From Bacteroidota bacterium (lineage in GTDB: Bacteria > Bacteroidota > Bacteroidia > Bacteroidales > JADFUO01): 8,015 nucleotides of DNA. The translations under genes were made by a program, and so were the position numbers. The notes under the pieces were generated by a model, which saw only the letters and a program-made list of their open reading frames with translations, made no database searches and had not been told where the DNA came from. The stretch's first letter is position 1. Each line of letters starts with the position of its first letter. Of this stretch, positions 1-7,210 are shown one piece after another. The stretch spans positions 1-8,015 of the forward strand of contig JADFUO010000408.1 of assembly GCA_015222115.1 (NCBI GenBank), given 5' to 3'.

Positions 1-106
1 GGTGTCCCAATGCGGAAAACAGGAGATACCGTGTGAAAATACAATTTTTTTGGTAAAAGTCCGCTGAAGCGGATTGATAGTTGCACTGTAACTGACTTTA
101 AATCAC
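1..106. other. Left-edge intergenic sequence, no certain gene
   Basis: This stretch follows the stop of the three-PKD gene and holds no complete gene. On the plus strand two short open frames enter from the left edge and stop at 54-56 (TAA) and 65-67 (TGA). Either could be the last 17-21 codons of a convergent gene, but they are too short to recognise and cannot both be real. A GC-rich hairpin lies at 60-73. The plus strand also loosely resembles parts of a cobalamin riboswitch core (an AGGAGATACCGTGTGAAAA segment and a GCACTGTAA segment), but the 3' half of that RNA is absent and no plus-strand gene follows. Confidence 0.4.
50..74 (-). terminator. Possible weak terminator after the three-PKD gene
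   Basis: Read on the minus strand, about 33 nt past the TAA stop at 107, the sequence forms a 5-bp GC-rich stem (TCCGC / GCGGA) closed by a TTCA tetraloop at 73-60. It is followed by C and then only four T residues. The stem is strong and placed correctly for the end of cassette 1, but the T-tract is short and interrupted, so termination may be partial. It could instead be a scattered intergenic hairpin with another role. Confidence 0.45.
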
Positions 107-2146
107 TTAATTCTTAACAATTTTTTTTGTCACAGAAATGAAATTATCTGAATTAGATATGGATAATAAATAAATGCCTTTTTGTAAAGACCGGACCGGT
201 ATTTTTATAATGTGGTTTCCTTGAGATAAATTACAATTTTCGGAATAAATAATCTGTCCTAATAAGTTGGATATGTTTAAAGATAAAATTTGTGAAGTTT
301 TTAAATTAATTTCAATATTCAAATTGTTTGTTGCAGGATTTGGAAAAACATTACTGATTGTAATATCAGGTTCGTAAAAAATATCTTCTATGCCTGTTAT
401 TTCATGATCACATACTTCAAGGATTATATCATCTACTGTTGGGTTGCTTTCGTTAATAGTTACTATCACCGGCATAGTATATTTACCTGTAAATTCAGCA
501 TAAAGCTTGTATGTTCCGAAAGCAAGATAATCAAATTCAAAATATCCGTCATTTTCAGAAAAGTCAAAAGTTAGTGGATTATTTTCATTATCAAGCAGTA
601 AAACTTCAACATCAGGTATTGGTTCACCAGGATTTATTGGACTATCATCATACCAGATAACATTACCACCAATTTTACCATTACCCTGATTAGTTCCGTT
701 TGCTTGTAAAAGGTGAACATCCACCGCAAAGTAACTACTGTCATATAATGACATTGTATTTGTGTTTTCCCACATCATACCATCAATAAAATAAGTAGGG
801 ATATATTGATTAAAACGGGCTGAATTTGGCGTTAGTCCGATTTTTATCAGATAATCTCCTTCCATTTTTTCGGTAAACCAAAAATATCCCAAAGTATAAA
901 AAATATTAGTGTCAATGGCAACAATATCGTTATTGTTAAAAATCCTGTATAAATAAGCTATGCCTGTATCGGCAGTACTGACGGGGTTGTTGATAGGGTA
1001 ATCGCCTGCAAAAGCAAATCCTCCGAGGTTGTAATAGTTGGGTGTTGTGATTTGTTTGCAAATAAAATCAACATAACCACCGGCATTTTCACAGATTATT
1101 GTCAGGCAAACTTCATAAGTGCCGCTTTCAGCATATTGATGAACAGGATTTTGTTCAAGTGAAATAGCACCATCGCCGAAATCCCATATCCATTCTGATA
1201 TATTTCCAAGGGAATTATCATAAAAATAATAAAAATTTGGCATATTTGAAGTGGAATCTACAAGGGCAATAAAATCAGCTTGGCAAACAGGAGTAATGGA
1301 AATATTAACTGAATCACAAAAAGTGTCGTAACAAAAATTCATTGAGTCGTGATTAGAAACTGTTAAGCAAACGTAATAAATCCCGGTATCCTGATAAACA
1401 TGAACAGGATTTTGTTCCTCTGAAGTGTTTCCATCACCAAAATCCCATTCCCATGTATCAATATTACCGATTGAGCAGTCGGTAAATTCTACAACCAATG
1501 GTTGACTTGGTGGCTGATAATATGTAAATTGTGCAATACATTGCTGTTGAGAAAAAACATTTACAGGTTCGCAGTAAGTATCTTCACAATTGCCTAAACT
1601 ATCAGCTATAGTTAAACAAACCCAATACATTCCTTCTTCGGCAAAAATATGAACAGGGTTTTGCTCATGGGATGTTGTTCCATCGCCGAAATCCCAGTAC
1701 CATGATGATATATTGCCACCTATTGGTGGACTGCTAAGGTCAATAAAATTATATGTAAAGGAGTTTAAGCTGTCGGGGTAATAATAAAAATAAGCCTGAC
1801 AAAAAGATGGAAATGTATCGTTACAAATTATAAAATCAACAACAACCGGATAATCAAAATTGGTTACTGTAGTGTCGTGAACGATAAAATTGCAATCAAA
1901 AGTGAATATATAGAGATAGTTTATAGTAAAACCTGACATTGAAATTGAATCGGAATAATATCCGTTTATATCGGTGGTTAATGTATCAAAAACATATTGT
2001 TCATTGGTAATTATATAAACTTTATGATTTGCTATTGGCTGGCTTGTTTCAATATCAGTAACATGTCCGCTTACAAAAATTATATCACCGGCATTTAATG
2101 ATAAACAAAAAGCTAAAGCTGATATTAAAATTAATAGTTTTTTCAT
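107..2146 (-). CDS. Secreted three-PKD surface protein with T9SS type A sorting domain
   Basis: This 679-residue protein is probably exported and then attached to or released from the cell surface by the type IX system. A signal peptide covers residues 1-19 (KK, a hydrophobic core, cleavage near LNA-G). An Ig-like carboxypeptidase-regulatory/CNA-B-type fold follows at about 24-105. Three PKD domains lie at about 116-197, 203-283 and 288-366, each with WDFGDG (151, 234, 321) and EQNPVH ten residues later. A block at 370-484 shared with the paralogue at 5788-4205 has no name I recognise. A second SdrD B-like/CNA-B-like fold spans 489-578. The C-terminal sorting domain (597-679) has PNPA at 602-605 and GIY at 657-659. 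The ATG is well supported: AGGTG lies 4 nt upstream and the signal peptide begins at once. It is last in cassette 1, 16 nt after the barrel gene. No catalytic domain is visible, so an adhesive, matrix or ligand-binding role is inferred. The exact function is unknown. Confidence 0.9.
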   Translation of the reverse strand: MKKLLILISALAFCLSLNAGDIIFVSGHVTDIETSQPIANHKVYIITNEQYVFDTLTTDINGYYSDSISMSGFTINYLYIFTFDCNFIVHDTTVTNFDYPVVVDFIICNDTFPSFCQAYFYYYPDSLNSFTYNFIDLSSPPIGGNISSWYWDFGDGTTSHEQNPVHIFAEEGMYWVCLTIADSLGNCEDTYCEPVNVFSQQQCIAQFTYYQPPSQPLVVEFTDCSIGNIDTWEWDFGDGNTSEEQNPVHVYQDTGIYYVCLTVSNHDSMNFCYDTFCDSVNISITPVCQADFIALVDSTSNMPNFYYFYDNSLGNISEWIWDFGDGAISLEQNPVHQYAESGTYEVCLTIICENAGGYVDFICKQITTPNYYNLGGFAFAGDYPINNPVSTADTGIAYLYRIFNNNDIVAIDTNIFYTLGYFWFTEKMEGDYLIKIGLTPNSARFNQYIPTYFIDGMMWENTNTMSLYDSSYFAVDVHLLQANGTNQGNGKIGGNVIWYDDSPINPGEPIPDVEVLLLDNENNPLTFDFSENDGYFEFDYLAFGTYKLYAEFTGKYTMPVIVTINESNPTVDDIILEVCDHEITGIEDIFYEPDITISNVFPNPATNNLNIEINLKTSQILSLNISNLLGQIIYSENCNLSQGNHIIKIPVRSLQKGIYLLSISNSDNFISVTKKIVKN
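1049..1801 (-). repeat. Three tandem PKD-coding repeats
   Basis: The PKD-coding part of the gene consists of three diverged repeats with periods of 83 and 87 codons. The most similar DNA, about 65 bp each at 1650-1715, 1401-1467 and 1138-1204, encodes the W-x-WDFGDG...EQNPVH core. A single related copy lies at 5221-5285 in the paralogous gene. The copies differ at many third positions and in their flanks, so the repeats are old and kept by selection on the protein rather than being a recent DNA expansion. Confidence 0.85.
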
Positions 2147-2150
2147 TTTT

Positions 2151-2155
2151 CACCT
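2151..2155 (-). promoter_or_regulatory. Shine-Dalgarno site of the three-PKD gene
   Basis: AGGTG, within AAAAGGTG, lies 4 nt before the ATG at 2146. It is one of only two clear Shine-Dalgarno sites among the six genes. It fixes the start and suggests this surface protein is translated more strongly than the upstream sigma and barrel genes. Confidence 0.7.
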
Positions 2156-2162
2156 TTTCTAA

Positions 2163-3515
2163 TTATAAATTAAATATTAATCCGGTTCTTAAACCAATTA
2201 TATACGGTCGTTTTGCTTGAGAGTTAAATCTTTTATCATAAACCGAATTAATATACTGCTTGTATGTCGGTTCAACAGATAAAATCAGTTTATTATTCAA
2301 CCGGTAATTAAAACTAACTCCTGCAACAAATTGCCAGTTGGTATTGATTCGTGAAAATGTTTGATTTTCAATTGTGATTATTTTTGCTTCACTGTCTGAA
2401 AAATTAACTTCCGGCTCGTATTTATTTAATAAAATTGAAAAAATTGCACCGCCTTTTAAATAGCAGGAAATTCTTTTGAAATCCCAGATTTTGTAACTCA
2501 AAGTTAATGGTATTTGTAAATAAGTATATCGGTTAGTGGCTTGCGAAATTGAATAATGCTCAACCGAATCATAAACATTTTCGGTTTTTGTTGTTAAGAT
2601 TATTGAATCAGGATTTACAGGGTCAACTGTAAATGAAACCACATTTAAATAATAACCCACGCTGTCGTATCTTTCGTAATTGATTTCATATCCTCCGTTA
2701 TCTCCGGATAATGAGACACCTATGCCGCTTTGCAAAATAAATTTTGAAAAACGGTAGTTCGCACTTATTTCAAATGCATAGTCATATTTATTTGGTTTTG
2801 ATTGATAAATAATAATGCCCGGAGTAAAGTGAATCCCGAATGCAAGATTGGCTTTCCTGGCATAATCATCTTTTAAACGAATATCAGGCAAAGGCTGAAA
2901 TGTATTTCTTAAGCCGGAACTTAAATTATTTATTGTTTTTGATTGATGATAGCTGACCAGATTTGATTTTAAGTTTAGCGGCTGAAGACCGGAAATTACC
3001 GGGGTATTATTTTTTTGAACAATAATTTTTTGATTGTCAGATGGTTTTTCATCAAGGACTGAAACTATTTTTTTAGTTTCGTTTTTGATTATAATATCGT
3101 TGTTCTCAAAAAGATTGTCGCTTTTATTGTCAACAAAAGTTGTTTCAAAAGAAGGCTCTGGCTCTGGTGTTGTGATATATGATTCTTTTTGGTTTAATAC
3201 TAAATTTGGTTTTATCTCATTTTGAGTGTTGATTTGATTTATTTCCAAATTATGAGATATTTTAATATTGCTGTTTGTTTTTGAGAACGGATAGAAAATA
3301 TAAATAATAATCCCAGCTCCGATAATAGCAAAAGCAATAAATAAATTTTTAGGATTAAAGAAATTTATCCCGCTAAATTTATCTTTTAAGTAGCCGGCAT
3401 TAATTCCTTTCCAGACGTTTTTGGAAGGTTTTATTTCGTAATCTCCCAAAGCATTTCTGAAAAGCTTATCAATTTCTTGATTGTTGCCGTTTATGTTATT
3501 TTTATCATTTTTCAT
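2163..3515 (-). CDS. Probable dual-membrane-spanning anti-sigma factor with outer-membrane barrel (cassette 1)
   Basis: This 450-residue protein probably binds the ECF sigma factor encoded just upstream and ties it to the envelope. Residues 1-56 are a hydrophilic cytoplasmic segment with a short EIDKLFRNAL...P-x-x-x-W-x-x-I motif. Residues 57-76 form one transmembrane helix. Residues 77-215 are rich in N, K, S and T and look disordered. Residues 222-450 show alternating aromatic/hydrophobic strands of an outer-membrane barrel (PorT/OmpA-N-like, about eight strands), ending IFNL. There is no signal peptide, so the helix should stay in the inner membrane while the barrel sits in the outer membrane. 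This matches the dual membrane-spanning anti-sigma (Dma) layout known from Bacteroides. The ATG lies 2 nt after the sigma stop with no Shine-Dalgarno, so it is probably translationally coupled. The barrel is similar throughout to the 5828-7210 product, sharing YERYD, VYDSV, TYLQIPL and TNWQF. A database would likely call it only a porin-family or outer-membrane beta-barrel protein. The anti-sigma role is inferred from context. Confidence 0.8.
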   Translation of the reverse strand: MKNDKNNINGNNQEIDKLFRNALGDYEIKPSKNVWKGINAGYLKDKFSGINFFNPKNLFIAFAIIGAGIIIYIFYPFSKTNSNIKISHNLEINQINTQNEIKPNLVLNQKESYITTPEPEPSFETTFVDNKSDNLFENNDIIIKNETKKIVSVLDEKPSDNQKIIVQKNNTPVISGLQPLNLKSNLVSYHQSKTINNLSSGLRNTFQPLPDIRLKDDYARKANLAFGIHFTPGIIIYQSKPNKYDYAFEISANYRFSKFILQSGIGVSLSGDNGGYEINYERYDSVGYYLNVVSFTVDPVNPDSIILTTKTENVYDSVEHYSISQATNRYTYLQIPLTLSYKIWDFKRISCYLKGGAIFSILLNKYEPEVNFSDSEAKIITIENQTFSRINTNWQFVAGVSFNYRLNNKLILSVEPTYKQYINSVYDKRFNSQAKRPYIIGLRTGLIFNL

Positions 3516-3517
3516 GA

Positions 3518-4090
3518 TTATTTTGATATTATCATTTTTTGCTGTACTTCAATGATTTTTTTCTTCAAAAATTTTCTTGATTTTGACAACTGCGATTTTG
3601 ATGTATTTTCTGAAATATTTAACAAATTCGCAATTTCTTTATGACTATATCCTTCTATAGCATAAAGATTAAAAACCATTCGGTAACCGCAGGGTAAACT
3701 TTGGATTATTATCATAAGTTGATTATTTGGAAGAATTTTGACTGAATTGAATTTCTCTTCATTTTCATACTCCATAAAATTAAAAAATTCTTCAATGTCT
3801 TCAATATCAGAATGATTAGAATGCTTTAAATTACTTTGATAATTATTTAAAGCAGTATTGATCATTATTTTTCTTATCCATCCTTCAAAAGAGCCTTCCT
3901 TTCTGAATCTTTTAATATTTAAAAATACTTTAATAAATCCATCCTGCAAAATATCTTCTGCTTCTTGCTTATTTTTACAATAACGCATGCACACTCCAAG
4001 CATTTTTGATGCATATTTTCTATACAACAAATTATGAGCAAGGCGCTTACCTGCTATACATCCTTCAACTATTTTCTGTTCAGAAGTCAT
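3518..4090 (-). CDS. ECF-type RNA polymerase sigma factor (cassette 1)
   Basis: This 190-residue protein is a sigma-70 family factor of the extracytoplasmic function group, which directs RNA polymerase to a small set of promoters. Region 2 covers about 8-85. It holds EAEDILQDGFIKVF (43-56), which contacts core polymerase, and EGSFEGWIRK...NTALNNY (65-84) for -10 melting and recognition. After an acidic linker comes region 4 at about 125-179, with the helix-turn-helix YSHKEIANLLNISENTSKS at 148-166 that reads the -35 element. Length and lack of region 3 fit ECF factors. I start at ATG 4090, not the in-frame TTG at 4114. The ATG product lines up with the N-terminus of the paralogue at 7743, and 4114 falls inside the candidate -10 box. 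No Shine-Dalgarno precedes the ATG. It is first in its operon, 2 nt before the membrane/barrel gene, whose product is the likely anti-sigma partner. Confidence 0.93.
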   Translation of the reverse strand: MTSEQKIVEGCIAGKRLAHNLLYRKYASKMLGVCMRYCKNKQEAEDILQDGFIKVFLNIKRFRKEGSFEGWIRKIMINTALNNYQSNLKHSNHSDIEDIEEFFNFMEYENEEKFNSVKILPNNQLMIIIQSLPCGYRMVFNLYAIEGYSHKEIANLLNISENTSKSQLSKSRKFLKKKIIEVQQKMIISK

Positions 4091-4113
4091 CAAACTACTA
4101 TACACTGCCAGCA

Positions 4114-4140
4114 AGACAGGTTTTTATTTAAAAGGTTGCC
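4114..4140 (-). promoter_or_regulatory. Candidate ECF-type promoter of cassette 1
   Basis: On the minus strand GGCAACC (4140-4134) is followed, 15 nt later, by TGTCT (4118-4114). An AAC-containing -35 box and a GTC-containing -10 box at about this spacing are the general pattern of ECF sigma promoters, so this may be an autoregulated promoter used by the sigma factor it precedes. Transcription would begin near 4107, leaving a leader of under 20 nt before ATG 4090. It sits about 8 bp after the terminator of cassette 2, so there is little room for any other promoter. The match is by eye, with one example only. Confidence 0.5.
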
Positions 4141-4148
4141 TGAAATCT

Positions 4149-4182
4149 AAAAAAGCATCCTTAAAAACATCAGGATGCTCTT
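4149..4182 (-). terminator. Rho-independent terminator of cassette 2
   Basis: Read on the minus strand, an 8-bp perfect stem AGCATCCT / AGGATGCT (4179-4172 with 4161-4154) encloses a 10-nt loop. It runs directly into a tract of six T residues (4154-4149, the first being the last base of the stem). It begins about 22 nt past the stop of the one-PKD gene at 4205. On the plus strand there is no T-tract after the stem, so it acts in one direction. It separates the two cassettes into distinct transcription units. Confidence 0.88.
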
Positions 4183-4204
4183 ATTAATTAACTAAAACTA
4201 AAAA

Positions 4205-5788
4205 TTAATCAACTTTAATCAATTTTCTTATAAAACTAACATTATCAATTGTTGATATTTGAATATTATAAAATCCTTTTGATAAATGTTCAAGTTTGAT
4301 CGGGATAATGTGTTTGCCCATGCTTTTTGATTCGCTCGACCGGTAAACCAACATGCCAAGCTGATTATAAACTGAAGTTTGAATAATTGAAGCTTGTTTA
4401 AAGAAAACTTCAATATTTGCATGGTCAGTCGCAGGGTTTGGATATACTTTGCCGATATTGTCAATATATTCAGAATAGTAATCATTAATTGAATATGAGA
4501 TGCCATTGGTTTGTATCACGATATTGATATTTTCAATAATTGGATTGGTTTCATTAATGTCAACAAATATTGGTACGGCATCAACTCCGGTTACTTCAGG
4601 GTAAATTTTATATGTTCCGTATTCAAGTTCATTAAAGCTGAAATAACCTTCTTCATCTGAATAAATGTAAAAAAGGGAATTATCAAGTTCATCAATTAAA
4701 ATTATTTCAACATTGGAAGCAGGTTCGTCTTTATTGTCACCTTCACCATAAGTAACTTTTCCGTTTATCGCTCCTTCGCCGGTATTATAATTTACATTGA
4801 GTTGGATCATATGTATATCATATTCCCAGTTAATACTGTTTAAAATAATAATGTCGGCATCTGACCAGAATTGCTCATCTCCGTAATAAGTTGGTAAAAA
4901 TAATTCGGAATATGAAGAACTAGTATGAATACAAACTTTTGTGATATAATTTCCTTCAGGGATCTGATAGAAATAGTAAAATCCGAGAGTATCAATAATT
5001 GCAGTATCAACAGGTATTATATTAGCACTGTCAATCTTATATAGATATGCAATTCCTAAATCAATAGGGAAGAGGTCGGCAAAGGCATGCCCGCCGAAAT
5101 TAAAGTAGCTGCGCATACCAATATTAAGTTTTTTGGTGATTGTTCCAGTGCATCCTGTACCCGAAGGATTAATTGTGGAAATTGTAAGAGATATATAATA
5201 AACACTCATTTCTTTGAATTGATGAGATGGATTTTGTTCTGTTGAACTTGTTCCGTCACCAAAATCCCAAAACCATGAAATTGTATTTTCACCTGAATTG
5301 TCAATAAAATGATATAAATAAGGTTTGCTTGAAATAGAGTCGAAAATAAAATAAAAATCAGGTTTGCATCCTGATGATATAATTGATGAATAAAGCTCAA
5401 AATTTACATTAATATGATTATTAGAAAAGCTAATATCACCAATATTTATAACCGTGTCAAGTGTATTGTTATATACATCAATTGTGTATATAATTAAATT
5501 GGAATTATCGGGGAATTCGTTAATCGTTGCAAAGTAAATTCCTTTTTCATTTGTGCGGACTTTTAAAAAATAATTATCGTCAGGATTAGACGAAGAATCG
5601 GAAGCAATATTTATTATTTGACCTTTAATGGGTTTCCCGCATGATTTATCAGTTACTTGTCCGGTAATATAAAATGTTTTAATCTGGCTTAAAACATCGG
5701 AACTTATAAAGATGGATAAAACAAAAATTAAAAACATGATTTTTATCTTACCGGAATTTATCTTTAAAAATAGTTTTATGTAGTTCAT
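4205..5788 (-). CDS. Secreted one-PKD surface protein with T9SS type A sorting domain
   Basis: This is the paralogue of the three-PKD protein, 527 residues from ATG 5788. A signal peptide covers about 1-35 (a Lys-containing n-region, hydrophobic core FLIFVLSIFIS, cleavage near VLSQ). An Ig-like carboxypeptidase-regulatory fold follows at about 40-135. One PKD domain lies at about 141-220 with WDFGDG at 174-179 and EQNPSH at 184-189. The unnamed shared block is at 228-337, a second B-like/CNA-B-like fold at 339-425, and a sorting domain at 445-527 with PNPA at 450-453. The in-frame TTG at 5812 would add eight polar residues; neither start has a Shine-Dalgarno, so I prefer the ATG. An ATG at 5737 would give a signal peptide without a positive n-region and is less likely. 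It is last in cassette 2, 39 nt after the barrel gene. No enzyme motif is visible. A surface structural or ligand role, possibly sensed by its partner barrel, is inference. Confidence 0.88.
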   Translation of the reverse strand: MNYIKLFLKINSGKIKIMFLIFVLSIFISSDVLSQIKTFYITGQVTDKSCGKPIKGQIINIASDSSSNPDDNYFLKVRTNEKGIYFATINEFPDNSNLIIYTIDVYNNTLDTVINIGDISFSNNHINVNFELYSSIISSGCKPDFYFIFDSISSKPYLYHFIDNSGENTISWFWDFGDGTSSTEQNPSHQFKEMSVYYISLTISTINPSGTGCTGTITKKLNIGMRSYFNFGGHAFADLFPIDLGIAYLYKIDSANIIPVDTAIIDTLGFYYFYQIPEGNYITKVCIHTSSSYSELFLPTYYGDEQFWSDADIIILNSINWEYDIHMIQLNVNYNTGEGAINGKVTYGEGDNKDEPASNVEIILIDELDNSLFYIYSDEEGYFSFNELEYGTYKIYPEVTGVDAVPIFVDINETNPIIENINIVIQTNGISYSINDYYSEYIDNIGKVYPNPATDHANIEVFFKQASIIQTSVYNQLGMLVYRSSESKSMGKHIIPIKLEHLSKGFYNIQISTIDNVSFIRKLIKVD

Positions 5789-5827
5789 TGAATATGTATT
5801 ATTTGAAATCAATTTTTAATTAATAAA

Positions 5828-7210
5828 TTAAAACTTATATACTACTCCTGTTCGTAATCCTACTGAGAACGGGTGTTTTGTAGTTATGTATTTCTTTTCG
5901 TATGCCGATCTTATATAGTATCGCAAGCTAGGTTCCATTGAAAAACTAAAGTTATCGGAGAATCGGTATGCAAAGCCAAAACTGACTAAAAACTGCCAGT
6001 TTGTTTGTATTCTGATTGGTATTTTTTGATTTATACTTATTATTTTTATGTATTCATCCTGTAAGTTAGCAGCCGGAATATTATCAAATAATAAGACAGA
6101 TAATGATGGTCCGCCTTTAACAGAGTAAGTCATTTTGTTTTTACTAAAGTTGTAGCCGAATAATAAGGGGATTTGCAAATAAGTATATTTGTTTTTGGTT
6201 TGAGATATTGATATATGTCTTACCGAATCATAAACATCTACTGTTTTAGTATGATATATTGGAATTATTCCCTGTGGTGTGGTGTCAAATGTAACATCAT
6301 AAACATCTTCGTAAGAACCCATATAATCATATCTTTCGTAATCAATAGTGTATTTTCCGTCATCGTTTGAAAAGGAAATTCCTAAACCACTCTGGATAAA
6401 ATAATAATTTGAAAAATGATATGAAACACTTACATCAAAATTATAACTTTGATTATTGGGAATCGAATCATCAGGATAAAAAATCAATTCGGGTGTAATA
6501 TAAGCGCCAATTGAAAAATACGGATTGAATTTGTATTTGTTTTGATATTTTGTATTGTAAATATCATTTTTCCGGATTTCATTATCAGCAATTTCATTAT
6601 TTTCTTCGGTTTTTATCAAAGCAATATTTTCTGAATTATCTGAAAGAGTTTCAATTTTTACTTCTTCAATTTCAATAGATTGAGTTAAATCATCAGAGTT
6701 GTTTTGAACTAATACATCTGTATTACTTTCCGGAACATTAGTCTGGTTCTTTTGGAAATCATTATTTGCTGTTGTTTTTTCAATCGGTATTTTATTATTT
6801 GATAAATTATTATCAAAGGTTTCAAACTTAATATTTTCAGAATAATTATTTTTAATATTATTTTCTGTTTCAGCAAAGGCTTCTTCTGTTTTAATTTCTG
6901 TTATTTCAACAACCTGATCTTTATTATTTGTATCGAATAATGTTTTTGTTTGATTTGTCGTGGGGCTTAAAATTTTTTCATCCGGTGATGACTCAAAAGG
7001 ATTAAAAATAAAGTAACCGGCAATGAATACAGCAATAATTGCAATTATTGAAATAACGATTTTTGTAAAATAATTGATGAATATATTATTTTTCGGATAA
7101 ACCGGAATATTTGTCTTTACATTATCCCATATATGACCAGGCGGCTCAGGTTTGAAATCCTCAAACTTTTGCTTAAATAAATTGTCAATATTTTTATATT
7201 TTTCTTTCAA
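5828..7210 (-). CDS. Probable dual-membrane-spanning anti-sigma factor with outer-membrane barrel (cassette 2)
   Basis: This 460-residue protein has the same plan as its cassette 1 paralogue. Residues 1-45 are cytoplasmic with IDNLFKQKFEDF and a P-E-P-P-x-x-x-W-x-x-V motif of the kind seen at the N-terminus of Bacteroidota anti-sigma/barrel proteins. Residues 46-69 form one transmembrane helix. Residues 70-225 are a low-complexity N/E/T/K-rich periplasmic stretch. Residues 229-460 form the barrel, ending VVYKF with the terminal Phe typical of outer-membrane proteins. The start is a TTG: it overlaps the sigma stop as TTGA, AGGAG lies 3 nt upstream, and the product aligns from its first residues with the paralogue. 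No ATG occurs until well inside the barrel. The overlap implies translational coupling and near-equal output of the sigma factor and its partner. The two linkers are only weakly alike, whereas the barrels match closely, so the linker probably acts as a spacer or tether. Anti-sigma function is inferred. Confidence 0.8.
   Translation of the reverse strand: MKEKYKNIDNLFKQKFEDFKPEPPGHIWDNVKTNIPVYPKNNIFINYFTKIVISIIAIIAVFIAGYFIFNPFESSPDEKILSPTTNQTKTLFDTNNKDQVVEITEIKTEEAFAETENNIKNNYSENIKFETFDNNLSNNKIPIEKTTANNDFQKNQTNVPESNTDVLVQNNSDDLTQSIEIEEVKIETLSDNSENIALIKTEENNEIADNEIRKNDIYNTKYQNKYKFNPYFSIGAYITPELIFYPDDSIPNNQSYNFDVSVSYHFSNYYFIQSGLGISFSNDDGKYTIDYERYDYMGSYEDVYDVTFDTTPQGIIPIYHTKTVDVYDSVRHISISQTKNKYTYLQIPLLFGYNFSKNKMTYSVKGGPSLSVLLFDNIPAANLQDEYIKIISINQKIPIRIQTNWQFLVSFGFAYRFSDNFSFSMEPSLRYYIRSAYEKKYITTKHPFSVGLRTGVVYKF

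Noticed and set aside
1138..1715. Repeated 65-bp segments as a CRISPR or intergenic repeat array
   Set aside because: The copies are in frame, diverged at third codon positions, and encode the PKD core, so they are domain repeats.
3034..3225. Plus-strand open frame of 63 codons
   Set aside because: It lies wholly inside the minus-strand barrel gene, opposite the linker-coding part, and has low-complexity composition typical of an antisense shadow.
4091..4114. In-frame TTG at 4114 as start of the cassette 1 sigma factor
   Set aside because: It would add eight residues absent from the paralogue and falls inside the candidate -10 box, upstream of the predicted transcription start. ATG 4090 gives the matching N-terminus.
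4228..4506. Second minus-strand open frame of 92 codons within the one-PKD gene
   Set aside because: It overlaps the well-supported sorting-domain coding frame and shows no domain or initiation signal.
5206..5400. Second minus-strand open frame of 64 codons within the one-PKD gene
   Set aside because: It overlaps the PKD coding frame and encodes a sequence without recognisable features.
5789..5812. In-frame TTG at 5812 as start of the one-PKD protein
   Set aside because: It adds a polar stretch before the signal peptide, has no Shine-Dalgarno, and an ATG follows eight codons later.
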